A stretch of 26,786 nucleotides of DNA, taken from NCBI GenBank assembly GCA_008931825.1, contig QXVZ01022792.1, positions 1 to 26,786 of the forward strand, written 5' to 3'. This stretch comes from Phallusia fumigata (taxonomy: Eukaryota; Chordata; Ascidiacea; Phlebobranchia; Ascidiidae). A program made the position numbers and the translations under genes. This document shows, in pieces, positions 1-12,100 of the stretch. Under the pieces are notes generated by a model, which saw only the letters and a list, made by a program, of their open reading frames with translations, was not told where the DNA came from and did no database searches. Within the stretch, counting starts at the first letter, position 1, and the number at the start of each line of letters is the position of its first letter.

Positions 1-890
1 TTAAGTTTTGTGCCTCAGACTTTTGTTAGTAGCAGAAGTTAGATTGTTTATTTTGGAGTCAGATTTCGGTGTGTTTCCTTTTGTGCTCTTAGTCAGTACA
101 AATCAAAGACTTTTTACCATTTGACCAAGTGCTCGTCGCCCAGCGGATAATTTCAATGCTCGAATTTTACTTTGTAAATGTCTAGCTGCATCTAACGAAG
201 GCTTCCATTAAACATTGTAACACCTATTACTTTCGATAAACCACAACCACTACTTTGTTTTCAACTATTGGAACTTTGTATTTTTCGGCTACACAACATG
301 CTAATAACATTTACATTTAGGCAAAATATTGTGAGTATATAAGTTAGATTAAGACACAAAAGAGATCTAGACAAAATAAAATTTACAAAAGATTTGCTTG
401 ATCATACAAAACCCATACAAATTCTCGTGAAATTTTTACTTTGTTTGATTTTCGTTTTTGTACATAATTAAAAAAGTAATTAACGTCGTAATTAACGATT
501 TTTAAACTGTTGATCCCTTGTTGTCATTTATTTCAGGATCTCCTCACCGTTTTAACTGTGAAACATAAAAAACAAAAAATTACATTATTGCTTTTGTTTG
601 AAACGTGACTTATTGTAAACTTGAGTTGAAGCATTGTGTGGATAAGGGTGAGGTCTTTGCTAACCGCATAATTAAACTACATGGGTACAGTTGAAACCAA
701 GGGCCTTAAGATCCAAGGGCTAGAAATTTCAGAACAAGGAAATTTTCATGTCATTAACTTAGTTGTCCACTACTGATTTACGAAGTAACCCTTTAAAGCG
801 TTTCGCAAATGCAGTTTACGACTGTTAAACGGTTAAAGGGAAAACACACTTCGAAAAACATTCGAATACAAATTAAAAGATTTTTTATGC
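1..890. other. Upstream AT-rich DNA, no gene seen
   Basis: No coding sequence, tRNA or rRNA is recognised. The stretch near 361..440 (AAAATTTACAAAAGATTTG) is similar to segments near 1310 and 1715 and may be the front part of a decayed repeat. Confidence 0.5.
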
Positions 891-894
891 CTAT

Positions 895-1075
895 TAGGGG
901 CGTTTCACTAATTCATGTTGCCTGTTGATGTACTAGCCGCGTTCTAATTGTGACGACCAAACAAGCCTGGAGGTGGTGAATACTTGAATGCTGCACGTTT
1001 TTTCACGCTTTTCAATCTGTTTTCCCTGTAAAGCACAAAAGCAAATGCTTGAATTTCAAGCTACTGTACAAAACA
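895..1075 (+). repeat. Upstream decayed repeat, copy 1
   Basis: Shares GGGCGTTTCACTAA, TTGCCTGTTGATGTACT, CAAGCCTGGAGGTGG and TTTCAATCTGTTTTC with the copies starting near 1444 and 1818. It is the most diverged copy. Confidence 0.55.
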
Positions 1076-1299
1076 TATTTATGACAGTGTTCTGAACAAC
1101 AAAAACGTAATAGGTTTTATTGCAACAATTACACCAAGGAGCCTTAAACTGCAGTTAGACGCGTTCAAAGCAGTCTTAGTCTTACTGCAGACTGTTTATA
1201 TAACACCGCATTAACCGCGTAAAATCAAGTGCAAGCTGTCAATTGTTGAACTTTAACCTACATCAAAGCAAAATAAGGTGAGTTTGTCGATTGCGATAG

Positions 1300-1700
1300 G
1301 AACAATAAAGCAAAATACAAATTTCAAAAGATTTCTTTGATCACAAAGAAAATATGCAATTCCTCGGCAAATTGACTTGATAGGCTAATTGACTAGTTAT
1401 TTTTTACACACCAAATCTTTCAATATTTTTGGCCAAAACCATTAAGGGCGTTGCACTAAATTGTTTTGCCTTTTGACGTACTTGCCCTTGTTTTCAATAC
1501 CAAGTTCAACCAAGCCCACAGGTGGCACTGCTCTTTTTTACACCCTTTTCAATTTGTTTTCTCTGTGAAGCATATGAACAACGATGTTAGAATTTGCAGC
1601 TATTCAAAGACTTACAAAAAGTCAAGTGTCAAACAATAATAATTAAAACTGGAATGAAATCATGTCTATCAATTTTTCTTGCTCCTTAGTTCAACACATG
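1300..1700 (+). repeat. Upstream decayed repeat, copy 2
   Basis: Shared blocks run from AAAATACAAATTTCAAAAG near 1312, through GGGCGTTGCACTAAATTG at 1446, AAGTTCAACCAAGCCCACAG near 1501, to GAAATCATGTCTATCAA near 1655 and TTAGTTCAACACATG. The same blocks in the same order occur in copy 3 at a spacing of about 370 to 410 bases. Confidence 0.7.
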
Positions 1701-1709
1701 GGGACGGAC

Positions 1710-2062
1710 AGGAATAATTAAGAAGTAAAATACAATCTTCAAAACTTTTTTAATTGCACAGAAAATATGAAATTTTTGGAAAATTGTATACAAATATATT
1801 TGTATACTCGTTGATAAAAGGGTGTTGCACTAAATTGTTTTGCCTGTTGACGTACTTGCCCATGTTTTCAATGCCAAGTTCAACCAAGCCTGTGGGTGGC
1901 TTTACTGCCCTTTTTTCCACACTTTTCAATATGTTTTCATAATTTGCAGACAATTAGGAGTTGTACAAAAAGTTAAATTAAAAATGGAAGTTAAAACTGA
2001 AATGAAATCATGTTCATCAATTCATCCAGCCTCTTAGTTCAACACATTAGAGACATAGGAGT
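1710..2062 (+). repeat. Upstream decayed repeat, copy 3
   Basis: Best-matching partner of copy 2. It contains GTTGCACTAAATTGTTTTG, GACGTACTTGCC, AAGTTCAACCAAGCC, GAAATCATGTTCATCAA and TTAGTTCAACACAT. No coding potential is evident; short open frames on both strands are by-products. Confidence 0.7.
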
Positions 2063-2265
2063 GTTGCAGCACAGCAACAAATTTCGATCACATTGTTATT
2101 GTAGGTAATTAACAACTGTTAATCCAACAATTTTCCAAAAAAAATTTCAAATTTTAATCGCTGTTTTTGTGGTAACAGGGACTTTCTAAATTGGAATCAA
2201 AATGGTCGGATTATTTGTTATAACTTAAGTTTGAAACTTTGGCAAACCAAGAAACTAAAGTTGAG

Positions 2266-2551
2266 AACGTGTTGTTGTTTGTTTCGTTTTTATCCTCGGG
2301 GGTGGAGCAACGCCTGAATGCGTTATGCTCGTAACCAGTCCACCGCCGAGGTATACCTGTCTCATTGCAGTTTCGTTCGATCATTTTTTATGGGATTTTT
2401 TCGATCTTTTTCAAGTTGATGGCTTTAATTTGGGTCAACTGGAGCAATGCCGCCGATGTTTCTTGCTCAGGGAAACGCAAGCGATCAAGACAGGATTAGA
2501 ACCCACAATCTTGCGAGCAGAAGGCAGTCGCGCTATAGCCACTCAGCCAAC
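2266..2551 (-). mobile_element. tRNA-derived SINE (minus strand)
   Basis: Read on the minus strand from 2551, the head shows a pol III A box (TGGCTGAGTGG, complement of 2539..2549) and a B box (GGTTCTAATCC, complement of 2493..2503) at tRNA-like spacing. A non-tRNA body follows, then a hairpin-forming segment (2294..2351) and a short A-rich tail (AAACAAACAACAACA). Ser/Leu-type heads with GCTGAGTGG are common in SINEs. No clean target-site duplication is seen. Confidence 0.72.
2294..2351. repeat. Two-stem hairpin in the SINE 3' region
   Basis: Outer arms CCTCGGGGGTGG (2294..2305) and CCACCGCCGAGG (2340..2351) pair with one mismatch. An inner stem pairs AGC and AACGC (2306..2313) with GCGTT and GCT (2320..2329) around a two-base bulge. 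Confidence 0.75.
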
Positions 2552-2595
2552 TTGGCAAAGGGAAGTTACAAAACAAGGAAATGCTGAAATTTCTT

Positions 2596-2596
2596 N
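2596..2596. other. Single n, possible contig join without visible overlap
   Basis: Unlike the other n positions, no duplicated sequence flanks it. It may be an ambiguous base or an unsized gap. Confidence 0.5.
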
Positions 2597-2945
2597 ACTA
2601 AAATGTTTAACATAGCTAACATTAAATTGTTGAATGTGAAAATTTATATGCAATCGCACATATTTTTGTCAGAGATTCACTGTTATAATGAAGTTAACAC
2701 TTAATAAAGTGTAGCCTATTTTTGGCAATTAGTTAATCATGGCATTAGCTGCCAAATTGTTGTTTGATGCAATCAACAGTTGGTATGAAACAAAAATCTA
2801 ATCATTTAGTTTCATGTGGTGATTGTGCAATAACACCTGAGCTCTCGTACTTTTAACTAACTATGTTGTTTTTTACAGCAAAAATAGCTAAATCTAGGAT
2901 TTTGGTGACAGCAATATTACTTTTCCCCTACATTTAACAGAAGCC

Positions 2946-2979
2946 TATTTTTTCGTGCAGCAATGACACTACTGTAATA
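2946..2979 (+). promoter_or_regulatory. Acceptor-like site just upstream of the start codon
   Basis: TATTTTTTCGTGCAG ends at 2960, 19 bases before the ATG; a second acceptor-like GTTTTTTACAG ends at 2878. Either could be a spliced-leader trans-splice acceptor or join an upstream non-coding exon. No promoter element can be placed with confidence. Confidence 0.4.
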
Positions 2980-3167
2980 ATGGAATTAAGAATAAGTAGT
3001 GTTATTATTTTTGTACTGTACATTTTTGCCTTGCCCGCTATCAAAGGAAAGAGTTTATTTGTCCATCCACAATTACTCGGACACCAAGACTCTTTCTTTA
3101 CATTTACAAAAACAAATCTAGAACCCGTCATAAAAGATAATGCTGAGAAGATCGAAGATGGAGTTAG
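2980..3167 (+). CDS. SORL1-like: Exon 1: start codon, signal peptide, start of propeptide
   Basis: The ATG at 2980 opens a charged N-terminus followed by a hydrophobic stretch ([13 protein letters not shown]) typical of a cleavable signal peptide. The rest ([11 protein letters not shown] onward) is propeptide. I chose the donor at 3168 (AG/GTTGGT, phase 2), which joins exon 2 in frame; the apparently better GTATTT at 3172 would give a stop four codons into exon 2. No in-frame upstream ATG extends a plausible N-terminus. Confidence 0.82.
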
Positions 3168-6100
3168 GTTGGTATTTAAGACATTATTTTGTATTTCTGC
3201 CAGAAAGCAGTAGTTCTTGAGCCTTTTAAGCTCGTGACCCACTTACGTACAAACTTTTTTCAGTACAGTTTATCATTTTCTTTAAACTTGCCCACATATT
3301 TAAGTCAACTAGAAGTTTTCTATTTTGATATTTGGTGCAATGCAAAATATTTGGAAGTTGTGGCTTTGTTTGGATAAACCCATTTGTTACCTACTGACCC
3401 CAAAGAGTCATTTTTGTGTTACTAATCCAAATGTATTGAAATTTAACATGTAGATAGTTTGAGGGATTCTTATTGCTTGTTTAAAATTTCAACCTGATCA
3501 GGCAAGTAATTATATTTTTACAGCCCTAAATTCGTGTTAAAACCCTTTTTGTTCCTCCCCAACCCAAAACGCTGCAATACAAAGGGATTGATTAACAATC
3601 TTACTACACACCATGAAACACAGGATTTTCACAGGAAACAACTGCCAATGGTTTTAAAAATTATTGATAATGCACAGGAGTGGTTAAGAAGTTTTTTCAA
3701 CCAAGCCATAGTTAGTGATTGTTATGCAATCACAACAAATCTGCACTACAAAGGGTTGCACCGCATCACAAAAAATCATTCTACTGCAATAAACAACTGA
3801 AGGAGTTTCCACTTTGCATTTTTGCTTCTCACAGAAATGCCTTCAGGCAATTTAATGTGATAGTAAGGCTGTCACATGATGGTATAAGCCCATTTAAGTT
3901 TGTAATTTGCCCTTTAGCTGTAAACATGATCGTTGGCCACTGTACATTTAACTGCATCAAGCACTGTTGCTATCATGATATATTAAATAATTTATTCGAT
4001 ATTATAAAATTGTCAGCAGTAATCCACCATAACATTGAGGTTCACAGCTGCACAAGCAATTTGCAAATTAACATTGATGTCCTGTTAAATATCAACAATA
4101 AATCAAATATATTTGTGTGATATTTTGGAAAAACTACTGTTTTCTTTTTGTAACGGACAGTTTACATGTACAACCTAACCAAACAAAAATTATTTGGGTT
4201 TTTTGTAGTGAGCAATGTGCTGTGTACAATATAGATATTTTCTTTTCTTACAAAACTGATGTAAGTAAAGATTTCAAATTGAAGTACATGTTCCAAGTAA
4301 AATACAAGTAAAATTTGTCTTCATTTTCTAACTCTTATTTAGTGGAAACATTGAAAAGTTGGAGAAAGTCGAGGAAAGGGTGGAAGATGACATCTGGCTG
4401 AATCCGAAGAAACAACCAGATATTCCCTACATGAGACACAAGAGAAGTACTAAACACCGAAATTCGCCACTAAACCACACCACTGCTGCACTGAAAGATA
4501 AAAATTTGTAAGTCGGTTGAAGGAAGTAATGGCAACATAGCTGTGCATTTTGTGTATGTTGCACTTAACTTACTCAGCAAAGTTGCAAATGTCTTTTAAA
4601 ATTTGTCTTTTGGTGACATGCAGGTTATGACTAAAAAACATCAAACTAAACATACATTTTCTCTGTTTGTTTTGTGCCAGACATCTGATCATACATTGGG
4701 CTGGCCAGAATAGCAGTGACATAATGGTTTTGACTAAGAATGAGACCAACCAAAGGGTGACATCATCCAACGTTTATTTCTCGCATGATTACGGTGCAAC
4801 ATACACAGTAAGTGAAAGTATAACGGCTTATCAAGTCAGGGAAGTGGTAATGCTCACATCCATCTTGACATGCTTTGTATGCTGGTACGGTACTTGTAAA
4901 TTTATGTTGTCTATTACTGTTTTTAATTTTTCTAGACTAAATGTATTATAATACATTTTAATTCATCCTAAATGTATAATGATACACACCATAAAAAAAC
5001 AAAGCTTGTAAATTGGTTCTGGCCACATTTGTACTTGGCTTAACTTAGGCATATTGCTTCCAAGTTTTGGTTTTAAAAATGTTTTATACAATTATAGTCC
5101 TAAATAATAGTAAAAATATTCACAACAAATTGGAAAGCTTCAATTTACATTAGTTACATAAGTGTGCACCTACTTTTATGTTTAGAAATTTATGACATCA
5201 GCGTTGACAGGACCAAGATCAACAAAAGGCGCTCTAATTAACATGTTTTACCACGCCCCGACGGACATAAAACGTTACATCTTCACTGATAAGATCAACC
5301 GAATAATATACACAACGAAGGACTTTGGAAATTCCATCACTACAAATAATGTCAGTTTTGTCCCTGACATGGTCACTGTTCATCCTCTAAAACCATGGAT
5401 ACTTCTTGCTCATGATAAAACGACTTCAAACAAGCCTTTATTTATGTCAGACGATTTTGGCCGCTCATGGCGGCAGATCCAAGTCAATGTGGATAAAATG
5501 GAATGGGGATATCTTGCTGCAGGTAACTGTTGAACTTTAAGTATTTTTTTTGAACCCGAGTTGTGGCTTTCCTATGATGTCATTTGGTTCTTGTTCCTTT
5601 GGTCATTTCCCCTGCTACTATAGTTATGGTGTGTTAATTGTCCTATGGGTTCTGTCACAGCAGTTTCCATTTCTTTTACTTTGTTTCAGTTCTGTTGGAT
5701 TTTTTTGCATTTGATGAGTTTAATTTGGTACTTATCAAGTTCCTATGGCATTTCGACAAGGCTTTTCAAAAAAACAAATTAACTCTGTATCAAAAAAACA
5801 TTTGCACAGAACTCTTTCACATTAAGGCAGTTAGACTTTTTATTTGCATCAAAGTTGAAAATCCTGATTAACAACTGAATCGGGACAGCTTTTGCGAGCA
5901 ACCAATAAAAACACAAAATGCTGATTGCTAGATAAGTCAAAGGGAACTTTTACATCACATGAAGAAAAGTAATGTAACATTTAGTGTGTTATGTGCAGCG
6001 GGAACTGTAGTTTGGTGATGAGAAACGCTGGTCCATGGAATGCATGATTGATGTAACATAATAACCCAGCTCAGGCTGTTAATGAACAATGAAATTTAAT

Positions 6101-9100
6101 AGCCTGTTTTCAATTTCGTCTTCTCAATAACATTCTCAGGAAGTGTGTGGTGCAATCTTTTTCTTGCTATTGTCCTAATGTCATGGCACTGTGGGCTTGT
6201 GGTTTCACTTAGGTGCATTTCTAAGCTCTTAATGTCACCATGCCTTGGCTGTTCGAACAGTAATCCAAATATTAATGCATTATGTGTTTGAGTGTTGTAG
6301 TGTACAATGATAATGTTACAAACATTTGCCAGCTCCTTCAGCCATTGTCAACAAAAATTTACTGTTGTGTTGTAGCAGAAACCTAAATAACAACTTGCAT
6401 AAATTGATTTTTTCGTCTGTACATTTAATTCTTGCCTGTTATATTGTTACCACACCTTACAATTTGACAGTTTGACCTCCCATATATGTGGTCTTGTTTG
6501 GGCCAAACATGCTCTAGGTGCGAAAATAGTGATCAATAAAAATTAATTAACTAATATCATATTGCAAAAAAACAGAATTATTAGTTATGTTAGTATGGCC
6601 ATCATTTTGTGAGTTTAATTTTTTTAATAACTTTTAGGATCTCAAAACAAACTTTAATTGGTTTGATGTTGCATTTTTCACCAATGCCTATGCTGTGTTT
6701 CGTTATCAGGCGGTACTGGTTATGACAAGGAGGATTCCCTTTATGTGCATCGACGTGAAATAAATGGTAAGATCTCCGTTCTTCGCACTGAAACCTACTT
6801 TCTGCATGATACAAAAGAAAATGTGCTGATTGCGAATGTGGAAGACTTTCTTGTCATGAATGCATCTATGTTCGCTACCAGAAGATCTGCTTCAGGTAAC
6901 TAAAATTTTATTTGCTTAAAAACTGACTTTAAAAATTGGTAAACTATGCTTAAATTTGGTATGGTTGCGGATGACAACTGCATTTGGAATGATACAAATT
7001 TGTTTTAGTGCATAAACAATGCACAAATATAAAAACAAATACTCAGAAGCAAGTGCAATAAGCGTGTTGTGTTAAAAGATGTGGTTAAAAAACTGCAAAT
7101 TTCTAACATGAAACCACAAGAAATGCAGACACAGTGTATTGTCTTTCTTGATTTAGGTGACACAAGAGAACTGTGGTTAGCACCATCCAGACATTCCAGA
7201 TTTAGCAAGGCGTTCTTTCCCACTTACCTTCCCACTAAAGAGTTTTACATCATCGATGCAGCTGACTCACAGGTAGGCAGCTCTGCTGGATAAGCAAAAA
7301 TCAATTGAGTTGTGCCAAAACTGGCATACCATTTTTGGTCAAAAGAAACAATTACACACCTCTATGACCAGCACAGTGTGAAAAAACTGCGAATCTAAAT
7401 GATATAAATATATATTTTAGGGATGAGCCAAAAGTTTTCTGTTTATAGCATATTTTTGGTGCTATGACATCAGACATACATAATGTAAAAGCTTTTCAGA
7501 AAGGTTAGTCTGTATAATGATACTGGCCAATTACAAGGAGAAGGCAGTTGATGACATAACTTGTTTTAATCTGAGCTCAATGTTTTGTAGATTTTAGTGG
7601 ACCACAAAGCATCACTAATGTTGCTCAGTCGAATACCATGCATCAAGAACATGGAACCCCATCTTTTTTGGGTGCAATATTGATTAAATTTAAATGTACA
7701 TACAATTGTTGTTGCAGATAATGCTGTGTGTAAATCATGGTCCCCGAATGACTCATTTGTACATCTCGGAGCCCAACAAAATTGACTTTTATCTCTCTCT
7801 TGAAAATATCACTTATGTTAACCCTGATGCATCAGGATTTTCTACCATCAGGTACAGATATCCCATATATTTATGCTTTGTAGGTCAAGATCTCTATTTA
7901 AATAGTCTCACAGTTATGTGGCATAGTTCCAATGTTTTGCAAAAAGTCATCAATGTTAAATAAAAATTTTTTTCGCTCAGCCTGTATGCCGACGAGAAGT
8001 TTGCAGACGTGTACAAAGTACATGGTATGAGGAGTATATACATTGCTAATGTGATAAAGGACACTCAAACACTTTACACTGATACTGGGGCTATGCAAAC
8101 ACTCATCACCTTCGATAAAGGGGGATTCTGGCAAAAAATTCCGACACCAGATACAGATGACAAGGGGAATAAGATTAATTGTTCTGTTAGGTAAGTATTA
8201 GTAGTGAGTCAAAAAATACTTTTTAAAAGTGGTGTTCTGCTTGTGGATTTTTTTATCTATCTTCAATTTGTTGCCAACCATCCAAAGAAAATTCCTATAG
8301 GACTTGAATTTTGTCCCACAAGTCCACTCGAAGGTCCTGGGCCATATTTTGGTAACTGATATGTCATCTGCTGGTGCAGTTTAGAAGCAGCTGCAATAGG
8401 TGATTTGTGTGTACAATATTGCTCAGAGAACTGCAGTTTCAAGAACAAATAAGGAAGTAGTTTTTGCACACAAATAACCACCGATTGGGTTAACCTCCTA
8501 TTTCTAAAAATGCTATTTTTATTGTATTTGTTTTATGTTCAGTTTAACTGCAAACCGTTGTGTGCTGAGTGCCTTTTAATGTTCAATATATTTTTTGAAA
8601 ACAGAGCAGACTGTTCTCTCCACCTGACCCAAGAGTTCCACCACATTTACCCGAACAGTCGAGCGACCCCCATATATTCCCAGCCATCCGCACCTGGATA
8701 TGTTTTTGCACAGGGTAATGTTGGGAAAAAGATCAAAAATAACCCTGATCTATTTTTCTCAACAACCGCTGGAAAAAGTTGGAGACAGGTTAGTGTTTTT
8801 GTTGGAGCATACCTAATACTAATTCTCAGTTTCTGATTCTTAACAGTAGTGGTTTTGAATACTGATCTGTAGCAAAAGTTTGTTTTTACTGTCATGTTAG
8901 TACATATGATTTAAACCTGATAGGGAACATCATTTTTTAAATAAAATCTTTAGATAATATTCAAGCGTTTGTTGTTTTTGTTCCACATGGAAAATTTTAC
9001 TGCAAAGGCAGTAAAAATCAAATCATTTTTAAAAAAGCAAATACAATGCATTGGACATAAACCAACTGACTTGAATTTCAAGTTATGTTTGTTTTTACAA

Positions 9101-12100
9101 TGTGTCTGAACAAGGTTATGTAGGAGTCATGCAAATCTGTGTTTCCTGGTTTGAATCTGCTGTGTTGCATTTTGCACCTTTGGCAAGCAACACGTATTTT
9201 GGCATACAGTTCACAGTTTTAAATAGTCTCAAAAAGAAGATACAAACCAGTACTTGTGTGTAAAACTCGAAACAGTGTTTGTCGAAACTTGTTTTACACT
9301 TAAGTACTGGTGTGTATCTTCTATTAAAAGTGTGTTTTTAACTGTCTGTGTTAACCAAGCAAATAATAAGGACACCCACAAGACATTCCAAATCAGGCTT
9401 ACTGCAAAAACAACAGTTACTTACATAAGGTATACCAGCCACAAGAAAGGTTATTTTTGACAGCATTTATCCTATATCATACAAAAAAAAAGCAAATTTG
9501 GTAAAAAACAGCACTCTTTTACCTGAAAACAAAAAAAACTTTGTTGACCCTAGTTGATTATTACCTAGAACGCCAAAAGACACACAGCTTAAGTACACGG
9601 CACTGACTGAGCATTTATTCTACTCATAAAACTTTGTGTATTTAATGTTCAGGTACGATCCGGCGTGTGGTTCTTTACATGGGGCGACCACGGCGGAGTG
9701 CTGGTTACACTTTCGAAGTTTAGAACAACAAACAGATTGATGTACTCAACCAACCAAGGTAAAGAAAGAGCCTACTGTTGAATGTTTAGCATTTATTTCA
9801 ATGTGGTTTGCTAAGCAGTNCACAGCTTATGTACACGGCACTGACTGAGCATTTATTCTACTCATAAAACTTTGTGTATTTAATGTTCAGGTACGATCCG
9901 GCGTGTGGTTCTTTACATGGGGCGACCACGGTGGAGTGCTGGTTACACTTTCGAAGTTTAGAACAACAAACAGATTGATGTACTCAACCAACCAAGGTAA
10001 AGAAAGAGCCTACTGTTGAATGTTTAGCATTTATTTCAATGTGGTTTGCTAAGCAGTAAACCAAACTTTATTTACCTATGAATCTATGAAGCATTTGCAT
10101 AATATTTTCTTGAATTTATATATTTGGGGAATATTTTATTGCAATTGAAACTTTAGGCAATAGAGTAGTTATGTGAGGTCTATAGATATTTTGTGTATAC
10201 TGTAGTTTAGGGCTTCCGAAACTTATTGGTCTGCAACCATTTTTAATTTCAAAATTTTTGACGGAAAATATTGTTAAAAAAACTTCAAACATTGAACCAA
10301 GCCAAACGCTCAAAAAGACGGCAGTTACGACCATTTGTGGGAAATTGGTGTACTTGCGACCCACAAAATTCAAAGGGTCACAGCCCCTAGTTTGGGAAGT
10401 GCTGCCGAAATTAACAAAAAACTGACCTTCCTGTTACTTCACACTGCGACTTATACAATGTAGACTGTTGTGGTTACCGGATGTTGTCTTATTATGACAT
10501 TAACGGAAATATTCAAACATTTTGTGTGGCATTTTGAGTTTGTTGTATCGTAGGTGAATCATGGAACTCTTATCAATTTTCCGAAGAGATGATTAGGGTA
10601 TATGGACTAATGACAGAACCTGGCGAAACCACTATGGTGTTTACTGTGTTTGGATCTGCCAATGATGTAGGACACTCGTGGGTTATTATTCAGGTCTGTT
10701 TCAGAGTTCAAACTTTCACTGTTTTTGTTGTGTTTTAGTACTACTACAACAGCTGTTATCCATCTCTTATATCAAAGAGTGACAACTGTCTGAATAAAGC
10801 CACCTACATGTTGTTATACCTTGTATGGTACTAACACCTCTATTTTGGTTAAATTGCAAAGTTTTCCTTGATATGTGTTGCTTTTATTATGTAGAATATG
10901 ATAGTAGTGACTGTCTTAACTGACAACAACCACAAAATCTGTCAGTTTTTGGTGGCTTAAACTCAAAGGCTATAAAAGGCCATAATTTATGAAAAAAATT
11001 AACAGAATATCCAAATTCAAAAGTATTATGTTGTTGGGCTGTAGCAATAAGGGTAAAAAACAAATGTCCAATGGAAGGATAGACATGTATGGATGACTTA
11101 ATACAAATCCATTGTGATGTAACAATCAATGTATATGGGCCACAAAACCTTTAATTGTTATCCAGTTCTGCAGGCTTCCCAATCTACACACAGACAAACT
11201 TACTTAACCACTTTCTTTATTTGAGTGAACTTAGCTGCGTGGCTCTTTGTTTCAAATACCTACCAAATTTGGAAACATGCAATATCTATGTGACAAGTGT
11301 ATTTTATTTAATATGCCACTAACAATAGCTCTGGTGTTATCAGGTAAATTTGACAAATTTATTTCCTGTGCCTTGCACCGATGACGATTACAAAGACTGG
11401 TCACCTTCTGATGAAAGAGGAATCAATTGCTTGATGGGAAGCACCACCACATACAGACGTCGCGTCACCGTAAGTTAGAATTTGCAAGGCTACAGTGCTA
11501 ACAGAATCACTGTATTAAACAGTTACTGGCATTTAGTGAACCGTGTCGACTTCGGATATTCAGAAACTGTAACGTGTGACAATGGCCTTTGTATGCGGTT
11601 TGTTGTTTGTTTCTATTTTTTGCCTTTGGGATTTTTTTACATTAGGCCTACAATTGGATTGCTGCCAAGCTGTCTGCTGTTATCCTCTTAAGCATGGGTG
11701 CACAACCTGCGGCCGCAGATACTATTAAATGCGGCCGTGCACATTTAAAATAGCTGCAATGGCGGCCGCGCATTACTAAAAACTCTTAGCCTGGTAAAAG
11801 GAAGGTAGTCAATAAAAAAATTTTATTTTATTTTAGAAATTAGTTTGCTTTAAAACCAGTTGAATTGACAAGGTGGTAAAACAATCTACCCACAAATAGT
11901 TTTGAGTTTTTCATGTTACGACGTTTATGACGTTAAACTGGCAATTGTTTGCAAATAAATCCAAGGTCATTGTTGCATTACAATGATATTATGCAGTAAT
12001 AAACGATGATTTTTGGCAATTGTAATATTCTGGGTGCTTGCGAAGTTTCCAAACGCTGCAGCAAATTGTCCTCAATCAACACATATTAAACTACAAGCAA

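Larger units (their letters stand above)
9583..10057. other. Unmerged contig overlap around the n at 9820
   Basis: 9583..9819 and 9821..10057 are the same 237 bases with two substitutions. The copy ends coincide exactly with the n, as expected for two contig ends laid side by side. Confidence 0.92.

Noticed and set aside
2480-2551. A functional tRNA gene on the minus strand
   Set aside because: A and B boxes are present, but a convincing acceptor stem is not, and an unrelated body with an A-rich tail follows, as in a SINE.
3172-3177. Alternative exon 1 donor GTATTT
   Set aside because: Joining it to exon 2 gives a stop after a few codons, whereas the GTTGGT donor at 3168 gives a clean frame and the furin site.
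3208-3396. A complete hAT-like element in intron 1
   Set aside because: The left end CAGTAGTTCTTGAGCC is suggestive, but the only candidate right end pairs over six bases and there is no target-site duplication.
3719-4120. Plus-strand open frame of 133 codons in intron 1
   Set aside because: AT-rich, no domain, no codon bias like the neighbouring exons, and not splice-compatible with the receptor frame.
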